Shown in pieces: positions 31,080 to 39,596 of a DNA stretch of 51,363 nt. This stretch comes from CALZKI01 sp045124055 (GTDB taxonomy: Bacteria; Bacillota; Clostridia; Lachnospirales; Lachnospiraceae). The notes beneath the pieces were generated by a model. That model searched no databases. It was not told the origin of the DNA and saw nothing but the letters and a program-made list of their open reading frames with translations. Location: NCBI GenBank assembly GCA_045124055.1, contig JBGVKZ010000032.1, forward strand, positions 1 to 51,363, written 5' to 3'. The position numbers and the translations under genes are program-made. Position 1 is the first letter of the stretch, and each line of letters opens with the position of its first letter.

Positions 31080-32486
31080 TTATAAAGGCAATGTAATCCG
31101 AAATCCACATCCTGTTTTTTGTTCACGTAAATATTCTATGTGACCATTATGCAACATAACAACCTCTTTCACGATTGCTAGTCCTAGTCCACTTCCTCCT
31201 CTTTGAGAATTCCTTACATCTCCATCCACCCTGAAAAATGGTTCAAAAATTTTATCTGCAAACTTATCTTTAATTCCAATCCCATTATCCCCAATATTTA
31301 TCTTAACTGACTCAGTTTTATATATACTTATCTTTATCATAGTTCCTTTTTCATTATATTTGATTGAATTATCTACAAGATTATCATAGACACGACTAAA
31401 TAAATCCTTATCTATTTCTACATAAATTTCATCTTCTGGAATATTTAGTTCATACTTAAACCCTGCATCTTCCAATCTCGGAATATATTCTGAAAATTTG
31501 AGTCTTGTGTATTCACAGATATCTATCTTTTTAAGTTCCGGTTTATATCCTGCACTTCCAAGTTTTGAATAGGTAAAAAGTGACTGTAATAAATCATTTG
31601 CTCTTACAGAATTGCTATGAATCATTTGTGCATATTCTTTTTGTTTTGCCAAGACTGATTCACCACCATTGCATAACATCTCACTATACCCCTGCACACT
31701 TGCCAATGGATTCTTTAAGTCATGAGATATTTCCGATACAAGAAGCATTCTTTTTGCTTCCTCATTTTTTTGTATTTCTTCCTTACTATTTAGTTCCTCT
31801 GCCAAATGCATCATAATTTCTTTCAATCGGTTAATTTCAAGTGTTCCACCTACATTCAACTTTGCACTATAATTACCGTCTTCCAGTTCCTCCGCATAAA
31901 CAGAAATTTCTTCAATAGATTTTGTAATTTTTGCAGATTCTTTTTTTGAATAAAATATCACAAACCCAATAAGTGCTATAAAATACACCGAACAAATAAG
32001 GAAAAATACTCCCGTTGTGGTTTTATAATTAGTTGCTTCTGGATTATGATCAAATAGAAAAAAGAACCTTATTGCATAAGGAATCCGTAACACCAACCAA
32101 TATTCTCCATCCTCATCATATGCAATATCATATTGGTATTTTGAAGGATTTCCAGAACTTAATAAAAACTCTGTCCATTCTTTTTGCGAAAAAGATTTCT
32201 TATCACAAACAGGTTTTCCTCCAAGTTCTATCACTTCATACTGATTATTTACAACCATGGCTCCACCACCACACTCAACAACATCATCAATCCAAATATC
32301 GCTGTATGTAGTTTGTAATCTATCTTCAGCAGGAATATATTCTGTATTTACTTTATTACTCACCCCTTGCACAATAACCAATAAGAAAAAAGGTAGTAAC
32401 ATAAAACCTAATGTGGCTAAAATAACGTGTATAAACTTACGCCGTAAATAGTTTCGTGTCGTTAAACCGCTAATTTTCCTTCTCAT
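31080..32486 (-). CDS. Sensor histidine kinase
   Basis: A 468-residue kinase with two transmembrane helices (about 14-38 and 155-178) around an extracellular sensor of about 115 residues, then a HAMP-like linker, the H box SEISHDLKNPLAS (near 253), N box DNLVDNSIKY, G1 DNGIGI, F FEPFFR and G2 GGSGLGLAIVKEV. It starts 5 bases after the response regulator gene ends. The H-box HDLKNP is a normal variant. It probably controls the CPBP and ABC genes downstream. Confidence 0.92.
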   Translation of the reverse strand: MRRKISGLTTRNYLRRKFIHVILATLGFMLLPFFLLVIVQGVSNKVNTEYIPAEDRLQTTYSDIWIDDVVECGGGAMVVNNQYEVIELGGKPVCDKKSFSQKEWTEFLLSSGNPSKYQYDIAYDEDGEYWLVLRIPYAIRFFFLFDHNPEATNYKTTTGVFFLICSVYFIALIGFVIFYSKKESAKITKSIEEISVYAEELEDGNYSAKLNVGGTLEINRLKEIMMHLAEELNSKEEIQKNEEAKRMLLVSEISHDLKNPLASVQGYSEMLCNGGESVLAKQKEYAQMIHSNSVRANDLLQSLFTYSKLGSAGYKPELKKIDICEYTRLKFSEYIPRLEDAGFKYELNIPEDEIYVEIDKDLFSRVYDNLVDNSIKYNEKGTMIKISIYKTESVKINIGDNGIGIKDKFADKIFEPFFRVDGDVRNSQRGGSGLGLAIVKEVVMLHNGHIEYLREQKTGCGFRITLPL

Positions 32487-32491
32487 CTCTT

Positions 32492-33160
32492 TTACCTAAA
32501 TCTATATCCTATACCTATTAATGTTTCAATATGTTTGTGTTCCTCGTCGTTTATCTTTGCTCGTAAATGTGATATCTGCACCATTATTGTATTATCATCA
32601 TACATATATTCATCTTTCCATACTTCCTTATATATCTGCTTTTTGGTTAAAACCTTTCCCATATTCTGAGCAAAAAATTCTAGCATTAAGTATTCCTTTG
32701 CATTCAAATTGATGATTTTATCATTATTTTTTACAACACCATTTAAAAAATCCATCCACAAATTTCCCGTTACAATTACGGTTTGTTTTTCATTTTCAAT
32801 ATTAAGATGTCGCTTTTGAACTTCTATCCTTGCCAAAAGTTCATTCATTCCCCATGGCTTTACAATATAATCATCCGCACCTAATCTAAGTCCACTTACT
32901 TTATCAATTTCATCACCTCTAGCTGTCAATAGAATAACAGGCATATTTGATGTCTCACGTATTTTAGCCAATAATGACAGCCCATCCATAAGAGGCATCA
33001 TAATATCAATTATCGCCATATCAGGATTTTCATTTTTAAATGCATCATACGCTTCTTTTCCATTAGCTGCTTCTATAACAGAATATCCTGCTTCTGTTAA
33101 CTGGTCATACAACAACTTTCTTAAATCGTTTTCATCCTCTGCTATAAGAATTTTTATCAA
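32492..33160 (-). CDS. OmpR/PhoB-family response regulator
   Basis: The start is a TTG at 33158-33160, with AGGAGG 7 bases upstream; the frame extends 22 codons further without a site and those residues do not fit the family. The 222-residue product starts with KILIAEDENDLRK, has the phosphorylated Asp in AIIDIMMPLMDG, the Lys of VKPWG and a C-terminal winged helix ending GIGYRFR. It is the first gene of the regulator and kinase pair. Confidence 0.92.
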   Translation of the reverse strand: MIKILIAEDENDLRKLLYDQLTEAGYSVIEAANGKEAYDAFKNENPDMAIIDIMMPLMDGLSLLAKIRETSNMPVILLTARGDEIDKVSGLRLGADDYIVKPWGMNELLARIEVQKRHLNIENEKQTVIVTGNLWMDFLNGVVKNNDKIINLNAKEYLMLEFFAQNMGKVLTKKQIYKEVWKDEYMYDDNTIMVQISHLRAKINDEEHKHIETLIGIGYRFR

Positions 33161-33284
33161 CTCTATTCCTCCTATTTCCAGATAGGTGCTAAAAAAAGCG
33201 ACAGGGTATGAAAACTCTGTCGCCATTTTTCTATGCTTATATAATTTTTTTATTCAAAATTTTCACAGCATAAGTTTTCTTTTA

Positions 33285-33686
33285 TTAGTCTACGAGCTTA
33301 TCGATTGAGCCCATATGAATTGTATTCTGACGGAAAGCCATTAAACCTAAAATTAAGAATACAATTTTTTCTAAAACATTTACAGCGTCCTGTAAGAAGT
33401 ATACTATGTAGTTGATAAAGTTAATGTTGAAATCTCCTCCAAAGATACCAAATACATCATCTACCATACCCATTAAATCAGGGATAAAGCCGATTACAGC
33501 ATAAATAATTGAAAAAATTACAGCAAGGGCAAATGCTTTTACTGCTGATTTTCTTAACCAAGAATCCTGTTCAAATAAAAGAACATATCCTACAAGAACC
33601 ACTAATGCTGTATATCCGCCAAATAATCCAAGAAAATAAGTAGCGGCAGCTAATACACCAACTGAAACACCAAGTTTTGTCTTCAT
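33285..33686 (-). CDS. Small membrane protein, function unknown
   Basis: A 133-residue protein with four hydrophobic segments: about 8-35, 48-70, 80-100 as a weaker Gly/Phe/Asn-rich stretch (GIFGGDFNIN) and 103-120. It ends in a polar tail. GGAGG lies 7 bases before the ATG. The fold looks like small DUF4870/Tic20-type membrane proteins, but I cannot assign it. It stands alone between two operons. Confidence 0.7.
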   Translation of the reverse strand: MKTKLGVSVGVLAAATYFLGLFGGYTALVVLVGYVLLFEQDSWLRKSAVKAFALAVIFSIIYAVIGFIPDLMGMVDDVFGIFGGDFNINFINYIVYFLQDAVNVLEKIVFLILGLMAFRQNTIHMGSIDKLVD

Positions 33687-33765
33687 ATTGAATCCTCCAA
33701 TAATGTAAATTTTTATATCATTTTACATCACTTTTTATTTTTATTCAATATCCAACCTAGAGTTC

Positions 33766-35283
33766 CTATTTAGAATTAAGCTCGGCTTTCTCTCTTGCAA
33801 TATACCTTGAAACATTCAAATTTCTAATTTCCATATCATTTGTTTCATATAGAATATAACTTATATAATCTTCTCGTCTCTGGTTATAGTATGAAGTTTC
33901 ACCTTTTACTTCTTCTTCTTTATAATCAATAATAACTTTAGCTGCATCTAAGCTTAAATTTCTCATAAGGTAATCCTCATCATCGTATAATTCTGTACCT
34001 TTGAAAAATTCATACTGCGTTTCTAAACGCATATTATCTACATTTACTTTTGCCACAAAATAATCAACTTTTCCAAAAGATAAAAATAAATATAGGATTA
34101 TAAATAAGGTTGTAGAATATCGAAATAAAGGAAAATCCTTTTTAAATATTGCTATCATTACTCCTATCATAACTAATAAAATCACAAGTAACGCCCATAA
34201 AACAAATACTCTCAAAAAGGTCAAGTACTGATGCTGAATATATAAAATCATTCTTAAGGCACTGGATACTATCATAATAAAAGTACAAGAAGTTATAATA
34301 CATAAAAATGTCTTTAAAACTTTGCTTTCTCTAAATAAATAGATACCCAAAAGCACTAAAACTAAGTTGATAATACATACAAACAATAATTGAAAAAAAC
34401 CCTCTCTTGCATATTCAGAATAAATCATTCCATCTGGTAAAGATAACCCTGTACTTCTTCCCAAAAATAAATAAATCACCTGAATACTACAAAAAATAAT
34501 ATAAACTACTGATAAAATTGAACTAATTGTTATGGCTAAAATTGGTTCTCCCTTTTTTTCTTCTTTTTCCATATTATCCATTCTATAATTACTTAGAAAA
34601 CTAACCAACATATAAGCACATAAAAAGACAACCACAAATAAAATCGATGTGAAAAATCCATCTACGATTAAAGAGGAAAATAAGATTTCAAAATACATAC
34701 GTTTAAACATATTTTCAAATATCATATCCGAACTAATTAAAAGTGATAAAATTACACATAACAAGGGAATGGAAATAAGGATTCCTACAAAAACATAGAG
34801 TGCATTCTTATTTTTATTCTTGTTCTCTATTCCTATTTCTTTTCTCATTTTTCTATAATGAATGAGATGTGAAAATGGTTTATACACATATGCAATGGGG
34901 ACAAATACTGTAATAAAATAGGCCTTCAAAAAACCCGTAAATTTCCAATTTTTATCCTCATAAAAGCTATGTAATAAAAATAGAACTATTAGGAAAAAGA
35001 TTGTTATTTTATTAAAGAATATAATAATCCAACTATCTGTCAGACAGGTAGATAAACCAAGTAAGAGGATGCAAGACATATAAAAAATACTATATGGCTT
35101 CATTTTTGCCTCTAATTTTTTCATGCACAATATAAAATAAGTCACAGTACCAACTGTAAAAAACGGGAAAGTAATACCGGAACCATTTTTGTAAAGACAA
35201 ACTACATAAAAAAGTGCATACACTAAAGTTGCCCATAAAAAAAATGGAAAATCTTTAATCATTTTAAATTCTTTTTCATTCAT
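33766..35283 (-). CDS. DUF4153/DUF4173-like polytopic membrane protein
   Basis: The start is the ATG ending at 35283, with AAGGGAG 5 bases upstream. The 505-residue protein has some 11-12 transmembrane segments and a C-terminal soluble tail with DNMRLETQYEF and YNQRREDYISYIL, a layout like DUF4153/DUF4173 proteins. Function is unknown. It is the third gene of an operon with DUF2975 and a YozG-like regulator. Confidence 0.65.
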   Translation of the reverse strand: MNEKEFKMIKDFPFFLWATLVYALFYVVCLYKNGSGITFPFFTVGTVTYFILCMKKLEAKMKPYSIFYMSCILLLGLSTCLTDSWIIIFFNKITIFFLIVLFLLHSFYEDKNWKFTGFLKAYFITVFVPIAYVYKPFSHLIHYRKMRKEIGIENKNKNKNALYVFVGILISIPLLCVILSLLISSDMIFENMFKRMYFEILFSSLIVDGFFTSILFVVVFLCAYMLVSFLSNYRMDNMEKEEKKGEPILAITISSILSVVYIIFCSIQVIYLFLGRSTGLSLPDGMIYSEYAREGFFQLLFVCIINLVLVLLGIYLFRESKVLKTFLCIITSCTFIMIVSSALRMILYIQHQYLTFLRVFVLWALLVILLVMIGVMIAIFKKDFPLFRYSTTLFIILYLFLSFGKVDYFVAKVNVDNMRLETQYEFFKGTELYDDEDYLMRNLSLDAAKVIIDYKEEEVKGETSYYNQRREDYISYILYETNDMEIRNLNVSRYIAREKAELNSK

Positions 35284-35296
35284 GATGACTCCCTTC

Positions 35297-35530
35297 TTAT
35301 TCTGGAGATATAGAATTTTCCTCATCATCATCTACATATTCTAAAATATCTCCAGGCTGACAGTTCAAAGCCTTACAAATTGAATCTAATGTAGATAGGC
35401 GAACTGCTTTTGCTTTGTTGTTTTTCAAAATAGACAAGTTCGCCAAGGTAATGTCTACTTCGTTTGCTAATTCGGTTAGACCAATTTTTCTTTTTGCCAT
35501 AACCACATCTAAGTTAATAATAATTGACAT
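35297..35530 (-). CDS. YozG-like XRE/Cro transcriptional regulator
   Basis: A 77-residue single-domain regulator: MSIIINLDVVMAKRKIGLTE, then the helix-turn-helix ELANEVDITLANLSILKNNKA and CKALNCQPGDILEY. This is the typical partner of DUF2975 membrane proteins. It starts 10 bases after the DUF2975 stop. It probably represses its own operon through the palindrome at 36037-36077. Confidence 0.88.
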   Translation of the reverse strand: MSIIINLDVVMAKRKIGLTELANEVDITLANLSILKNNKAKAVRLSTLDSICKALNCQPGDILEYVDDDEENSISPE

Positions 35531-35540
35531 TGCTTCCCTC

Positions 35541-35987
35541 CTAAATCGTTAAATCATTTTCCAATTTATAAGTTACCGCTTTGTCAAATACGTTTGAAAG
35601 TACTTTACTAAACAGCCCTGCAATAATAAAAACTAAAATAATTACACAAATTGCCAAAGTAAAGTGAATGCAGGCTCTCACTAAACATACAAGAGCAATT
35701 AGTAAACTGTATGTACCCATTTTTCTAAGACTTACTACATTTTCATTTACAAAACAATCATCTGCTAAAACACTTTGAAACATCTTTCTAAGTTCCCCTA
35801 TAATCAATACTGCAAGTATTCCGGCAATAAAAAATATTACTAACTGCTGATAATAATATTTTTTATAAAATTCAATGTAATTACCTAAAAAGTGAATACT
35901 AATAGGCAATGTAGCTGTCACAAAGATACCCGAAAAATACATAAAATCCAAAATCAATTTTGTAAAACGCGTTAAACTATCTTTCAT
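35541..35987 (-). CDS. DUF2975 membrane protein
   Basis: The start is the ATG ending at 35987, with AGGAGAG 5 bases upstream. The 148-residue protein has four transmembrane helices and the conserved FQSVLADDCFVNENVVSLRK loop in the middle that marks DUF2975. Function is unknown. The tight coupling with a YozG-like regulator suggests that the membrane protein modulates the regulator, which is inference. Confidence 0.82.
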   Translation of the reverse strand: MKDSLTRFTKLILDFMYFSGIFVTATLPISIHFLGNYIEFYKKYYYQQLVIFFIAGILAVLIIGELRKMFQSVLADDCFVNENVVSLRKMGTYSLLIALVCLVRACIHFTLAICVIILVFIIAGLFSKVLSNVFDKAVTYKLENDLTI

Positions 35988-36012
35988 AATTTCTCTCCTT
36001 GTATTTTTTATC

Positions 36013-36077
36013 AATATAGCACCCAAAAAAACAAAAGTCAATAAATATTTATCGTTTTTCGATAAAATATTATTGAC
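36013..36077 (-). promoter_or_regulatory. Promoter with an 18-bp imperfect palindrome over the -35 region
   Basis: Minus-strand -35 TTGACT (36036-36041), 17-bp spacer and -10 TATATT (36013-36018). The palindrome (36037-36077) has arms of about 18 bp around a 5-base centre, with ATCG-TTTTT-CGAT in the middle, and overlaps the -35. A dimeric regulator bound there would block transcription of the DUF2975 operon. Confidence 0.65.
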
Positions 36078-36123
36078 TTTCAATTTGAACACTATATATT
36101 GAGTTTTAAAAAATTATAAAATA

Positions 36124-36930
36124 CTATAAGATGAATTTATCAATGACATCTACAATTCCATCTTCATCATTTGATTTGGTTATATAGTCTGCAACTTCTT
36201 TTACCGCAGGCTGGGCATTTTCCATAGCCACACCTACTCCGGCATATTCAATCATAGATTTGTCATTAAATCCGTCGCCACAACAGATTGCATTATCCTT
36301 TGTCATTCCAAGACTGGTAAGCATTATGTCAAGAGAAGTAGCTTTATCTACATTTTTTGGCATAATTTCTATAAAAAACGGCTCTGAACGATAGATGCTG
36401 AGTACGTCTTTATATTTTTCCTGAAGTTCTTCTACCAAAACTGCTGCTTTTTCAGGTGGTGCCATCATCAACATTTTATTTAAGTTATAATCAGATACGT
36501 ATTCCACGAAATGATTTACTTTTTTACATTCCATACCGTTAATTTTGGATTCGATTTCTATATACTCATCTTTTTCGGTAGCCAAAATAATATCATCACC
36601 AAGATAGGTAATCAAACCGCAATTATTATCTATTGCAAATTTATAAAGACTGCTTATTACAACCGAAGGCAAAACCTTCTGGAAAATAATTTCACCGGTT
36701 TTGCAATGAATAATTTTACCACCATTAAAGGAAAGCAAATATCCATCATAGTGACTAAGTTCCAATTCCTCGGCATATCTTTTCATACCAGGAGTTGGTC
36801 TACCAGATGCAAGCATCACTTTATGACCACGTTTCATAGCATCAATAATTGCTTTTTTTGTATTTCCCGTAATAATTTTCTGAGAATTTGTAAGTGTTCC
36901 ATCAATATCCAGAACCAATACTTTTTTCAT
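36124..36930 (-). CDS. Cof-type HAD-IIB family phosphatase
   Basis: A 268-residue HAD-superfamily hydrolase with motif I LDIDGTLTNS (nucleophile and acid Asp near 7-9), motif II LASGRPTPG (near 40), a type IIB cap domain (about 85-190), the Lys of motif III in VDKATSLD and motif IV CCGDGFNDKSM (near 217). Cof-type enzymes dephosphorylate sugar phosphates or cofactors; the substrate is not predictable. It lies 8 bases after the MATE gene in the same direction. Confidence 0.93.
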   Translation of the reverse strand: MKKVLVLDIDGTLTNSQKIITGNTKKAIIDAMKRGHKVMLASGRPTPGMKRYAEELELSHYDGYLLSFNGGKIIHCKTGEIIFQKVLPSVVISSLYKFAIDNNCGLITYLGDDIILATEKDEYIEIESKINGMECKKVNHFVEYVSDYNLNKMLMMAPPEKAAVLVEELQEKYKDVLSIYRSEPFFIEIMPKNVDKATSLDIMLTSLGMTKDNAICCGDGFNDKSMIEYAGVGVAMENAQPAVKEVADYITKSNDEDGIVDVIDKFIL

Positions 36931-36938
36931 ATTAAAAT

Positions 36939-38288
36939 CTAATTTCCTTTCTTAAACTGATTCATATAATAAAGTGCCACAGGTAATGCCAGAATAAACG
37001 CAAATACATCAGCGATTGTCTGACTAATTTCAAGTCCTATTAATCCAAACATTTTTGACATTACAATAACTATCGGAATAAAGAAAAATCCTTGTCTTGC
37101 TGAAGCAACTATGGTTGCCCAAATTCCTTTTCCGGTAGATTGAAGCATCATATTAGTAAGTACAATAACAGAATTTAAAGGAAATACAATACATTGATAT
37201 CTTAAAACCTCTGTGCCAATTCTTACAACTTCCATATCATCTCGAAAAAGACTTACAAGTCCCGGAGCAAAAATATAGGCAAGTAAAGACATAAAAATTA
37301 AAAAGATGGTTGCATACTTTACACAAAACCAAAAACCTTCTCTTACTCTTTTATACAATTTTGCACCATAATTCATACCACAAACCGGTTGATATCCTTG
37401 ACCAAAACCAATTAATGCGGAATTGGCAAACATTGTAATTCTGGATACAACTGACATGGCCGCTACTGCCGCATCACCATAATTTCCAGCAATATTATTT
37501 AAAGAAATAGATGCAATACTTACTAAACCCTGTCTAAATAAAGATGGAGAACCACCACGCACAATTTCTTTGAAATATCGAAATTGAAACTTGAAATTTT
37601 TAATACTAATATGAATATTTTCCCCTTTATTACATGCTACAATTAATAATACAAAACTGGCAATCTGGCTGATTACCGTTGCATAAGCCGCACCTGCAAT
37701 TCCTAAATCAAATAAAAACATAAGAATTGGGTCCAATGCAATATTAATAATCGCCCCAAGTACAATTCCTACCATTGCATACATTGCACTACCCTGGTAA
37801 CGAAGCTGATTATTCAGGACAAATGAAGACATAATAAAAGGAGAACCAATCAATATAATTCTCATATACTCTATGGTATATGGAAGTATTGTTCTAGTAC
37901 TACCTAGCCAAATTGCCAAAGGCTCCATAAAAATAATACCAAATACGGAAACTAAAATTCCGGCGAAAAAGGATATAAAGAAGCTAAAAGAAGCCATTTT
38001 TTCTGCATCTTTATAATCTCTTTCTCCCATTTTTCTTGAAATATAGTTACCTGAGCCATGACCAAAAAAGAAACCTAATGCCTGAATTAATGTCATAACC
38101 GAAAAAACAACACCAACAGCAGCTGTTGCCTGGTTATTGATTTTTCCAACAAAAAAAGTATCTACCATATTATAAAATGTGGTTACTAACATGCTTATAA
38201 TAGTAGGTACGGCCAAGGAACAAATCAATTTTGACACTTTTTCCGTAGTCATATAAGTTACTTTTTCTTCTTGACTTAATTTTTGCAT
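36939..38288 (-). CDS. MATE-family efflux transporter
   Basis: A 449-residue protein with 12 transmembrane helices in two MatE repeats, with the conserved PTIISMLVTTFYNMVDTFFVG at the start and the matching FRQGLVSIASISLNNIAG in the second half. It exports cationic drugs or metabolites using a Na+ or H+ gradient. It overlaps the end of the antiporter gene by 13 bases, so the two are translationally coupled. Confidence 0.93.
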   Translation of the reverse strand: MQKLSQEEKVTYMTTEKVSKLICSLAVPTIISMLVTTFYNMVDTFFVGKINNQATAAVGVVFSVMTLIQALGFFFGHGSGNYISRKMGERDYKDAEKMASFSFFISFFAGILVSVFGIIFMEPLAIWLGSTRTILPYTIEYMRIILIGSPFIMSSFVLNNQLRYQGSAMYAMVGIVLGAIINIALDPILMFLFDLGIAGAAYATVISQIASFVLLIVACNKGENIHISIKNFKFQFRYFKEIVRGGSPSLFRQGLVSIASISLNNIAGNYGDAAVAAMSVVSRITMFANSALIGFGQGYQPVCGMNYGAKLYKRVREGFWFCVKYATIFLIFMSLLAYIFAPGLVSLFRDDMEVVRIGTEVLRYQCIVFPLNSVIVLTNMMLQSTGKGIWATIVASARQGFFFIPIVIVMSKMFGLIGLEISQTIADVFAFILALPVALYYMNQFKKGN

Positions 38289-39472
38289 TCAACCATTCCT
38301 TCCGGTTCTTTATTCCTTGCATATAAAAGTTTTAAAATGATTGGAGTCGAAATTGATGAAATAATAATTAGGAAAATAACAGCTGTAAAATAAACATCTG
38401 TCATAAGCCCAACGGCTAAACCTTTTTGTGCAACAATTAAGGCTACTTCACCCCTCGTCATCATTCCCACACCTATTTTTATAGAGTCACCCCAACTAAA
38501 TCTACAAACTTTCGCCATAAGGGAACAACCTATAATTTTTGTAATTAAAGCAACAAGTACAAATCCTAAAGAAAATAATAAGATTTCTCCAGTTATTCCT
38601 GTAATATTTGTTTTTAAACCAATACTTGCAAAGAAAACTGGACCAAATAACATATATGAGTTAATATCCATTTTTTCTGCAATATATTCAGAGTCTTTAA
38701 TAGAGCATAAAATAATTCCAGCTACATATGCACCTGTAATATCTGCAATTCCAAAATAATGTTCGGCTATATATGCAAAAGCAAAACAATATGCTAATCC
38801 AGCAATCGGAATTCTCCTTGTATGAGGATATTTTTTATCTACCCATTTGAATACTTTATAAGAAATAAAACCTACACCAACTGCCAAAATAAAGAACAAT
38901 ATTGTAGATAAAATAACATCTCCCGGGTTAGAATCCGGATTTTTAAATCCAATTACAAAGGTAAGTACGATAATACCAATAACATCATCGATAATTGCAG
39001 CACTTAAAATAGTCGTTCCTACTTTTCCTTTTAATTTTCCCATTTCGCGTAAAGACTGCACTGTAATACTAACACTGGTCGCTGTCATTATTGTTCCAAT
39101 AAACAATGCTTTATAAAAATGTTCTGTTCCAATTCCGTCATAACCATAAAATGCCATATATAAAAGTGTTCCACCGACAAGAGGTACAAATACACCTGCA
39201 CAAGCAATTAAAAGTGCAATAGGTCCGGTTTTTAATAATTCTTTTAAATCCGTTTCAAGACCTGCTGAAAACATCAATAAAATTACACCGATTTCTGCCA
39301 TCTGTGTTAAAAAATCAGTTTGCTGCACAATTCCAAGTAAACATGGTCCAATCAGTAAACCTGCAATAATTTCTCCAACTACCTGTGGTGCTTTACACTT
39401 TCTTGCAAGTAATCCGAAAAATTTTGCAAAAATAATGATAATTGCTAAATCCTTTAAAACTTCGTATGCCAT
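38276..39472 (-). CDS. CPA2-family Na+(K+)/H+ antiporter
   Basis: A 398-residue membrane protein with about 12-13 helices and CPA2 motifs: APQVVGEIIAGLLIGP near 28, LLMFSAGLETDL near 68, SAAIIDDVIGIIVL near 157 (the transport Asp pair) and MMTRGEVALIVAQKG near 337. There is no KTN nucleotide-binding domain, so it is the short KefB/NapA-like form. It should exchange Na+ or K+ for protons. It is coupled with the MATE gene. Confidence 0.92.
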   Translation of the reverse strand: MAYEVLKDLAIIIIFAKFFGLLARKCKAPQVVGEIIAGLLIGPCLLGIVQQTDFLTQMAEIGVILLMFSAGLETDLKELLKTGPIALLIACAGVFVPLVGGTLLYMAFYGYDGIGTEHFYKALFIGTIMTATSVSITVQSLREMGKLKGKVGTTILSAAIIDDVIGIIVLTFVIGFKNPDSNPGDVILSTILFFILAVGVGFISYKVFKWVDKKYPHTRRIPIAGLAYCFAFAYIAEHYFGIADITGAYVAGIILCSIKDSEYIAEKMDINSYMLFGPVFFASIGLKTNITGITGEILLFSLGFVLVALITKIIGCSLMAKVCRFSWGDSIKIGVGMMTRGEVALIVAQKGLAVGLMTDVYFTAVIFLIIISSISTPIILKLLYARNKEPEGMVECKN

Positions 39473-39561
39473 TTTTTCTTCCTTCTTTACTCATATATTT
39501 TAATAAACTTATATATATGTTTACCAAAAATCAATTTTATCATAATCTTAAGAAAATGCAA

Positions 39562-39591
39562 AAGAAACCTTGAAATTTATCAAGGTTTCTT
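39562..39591 (-). terminator. gyrA terminator
   Basis: A perfect 12-bp stem, AAGAAACCTTGA/TCAAGGTTTCTT, followed on the minus strand by TTGCATTTTC, just after the gyrA stop. Confidence 0.75.
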
Positions 39592-39596
39592 AAAAA

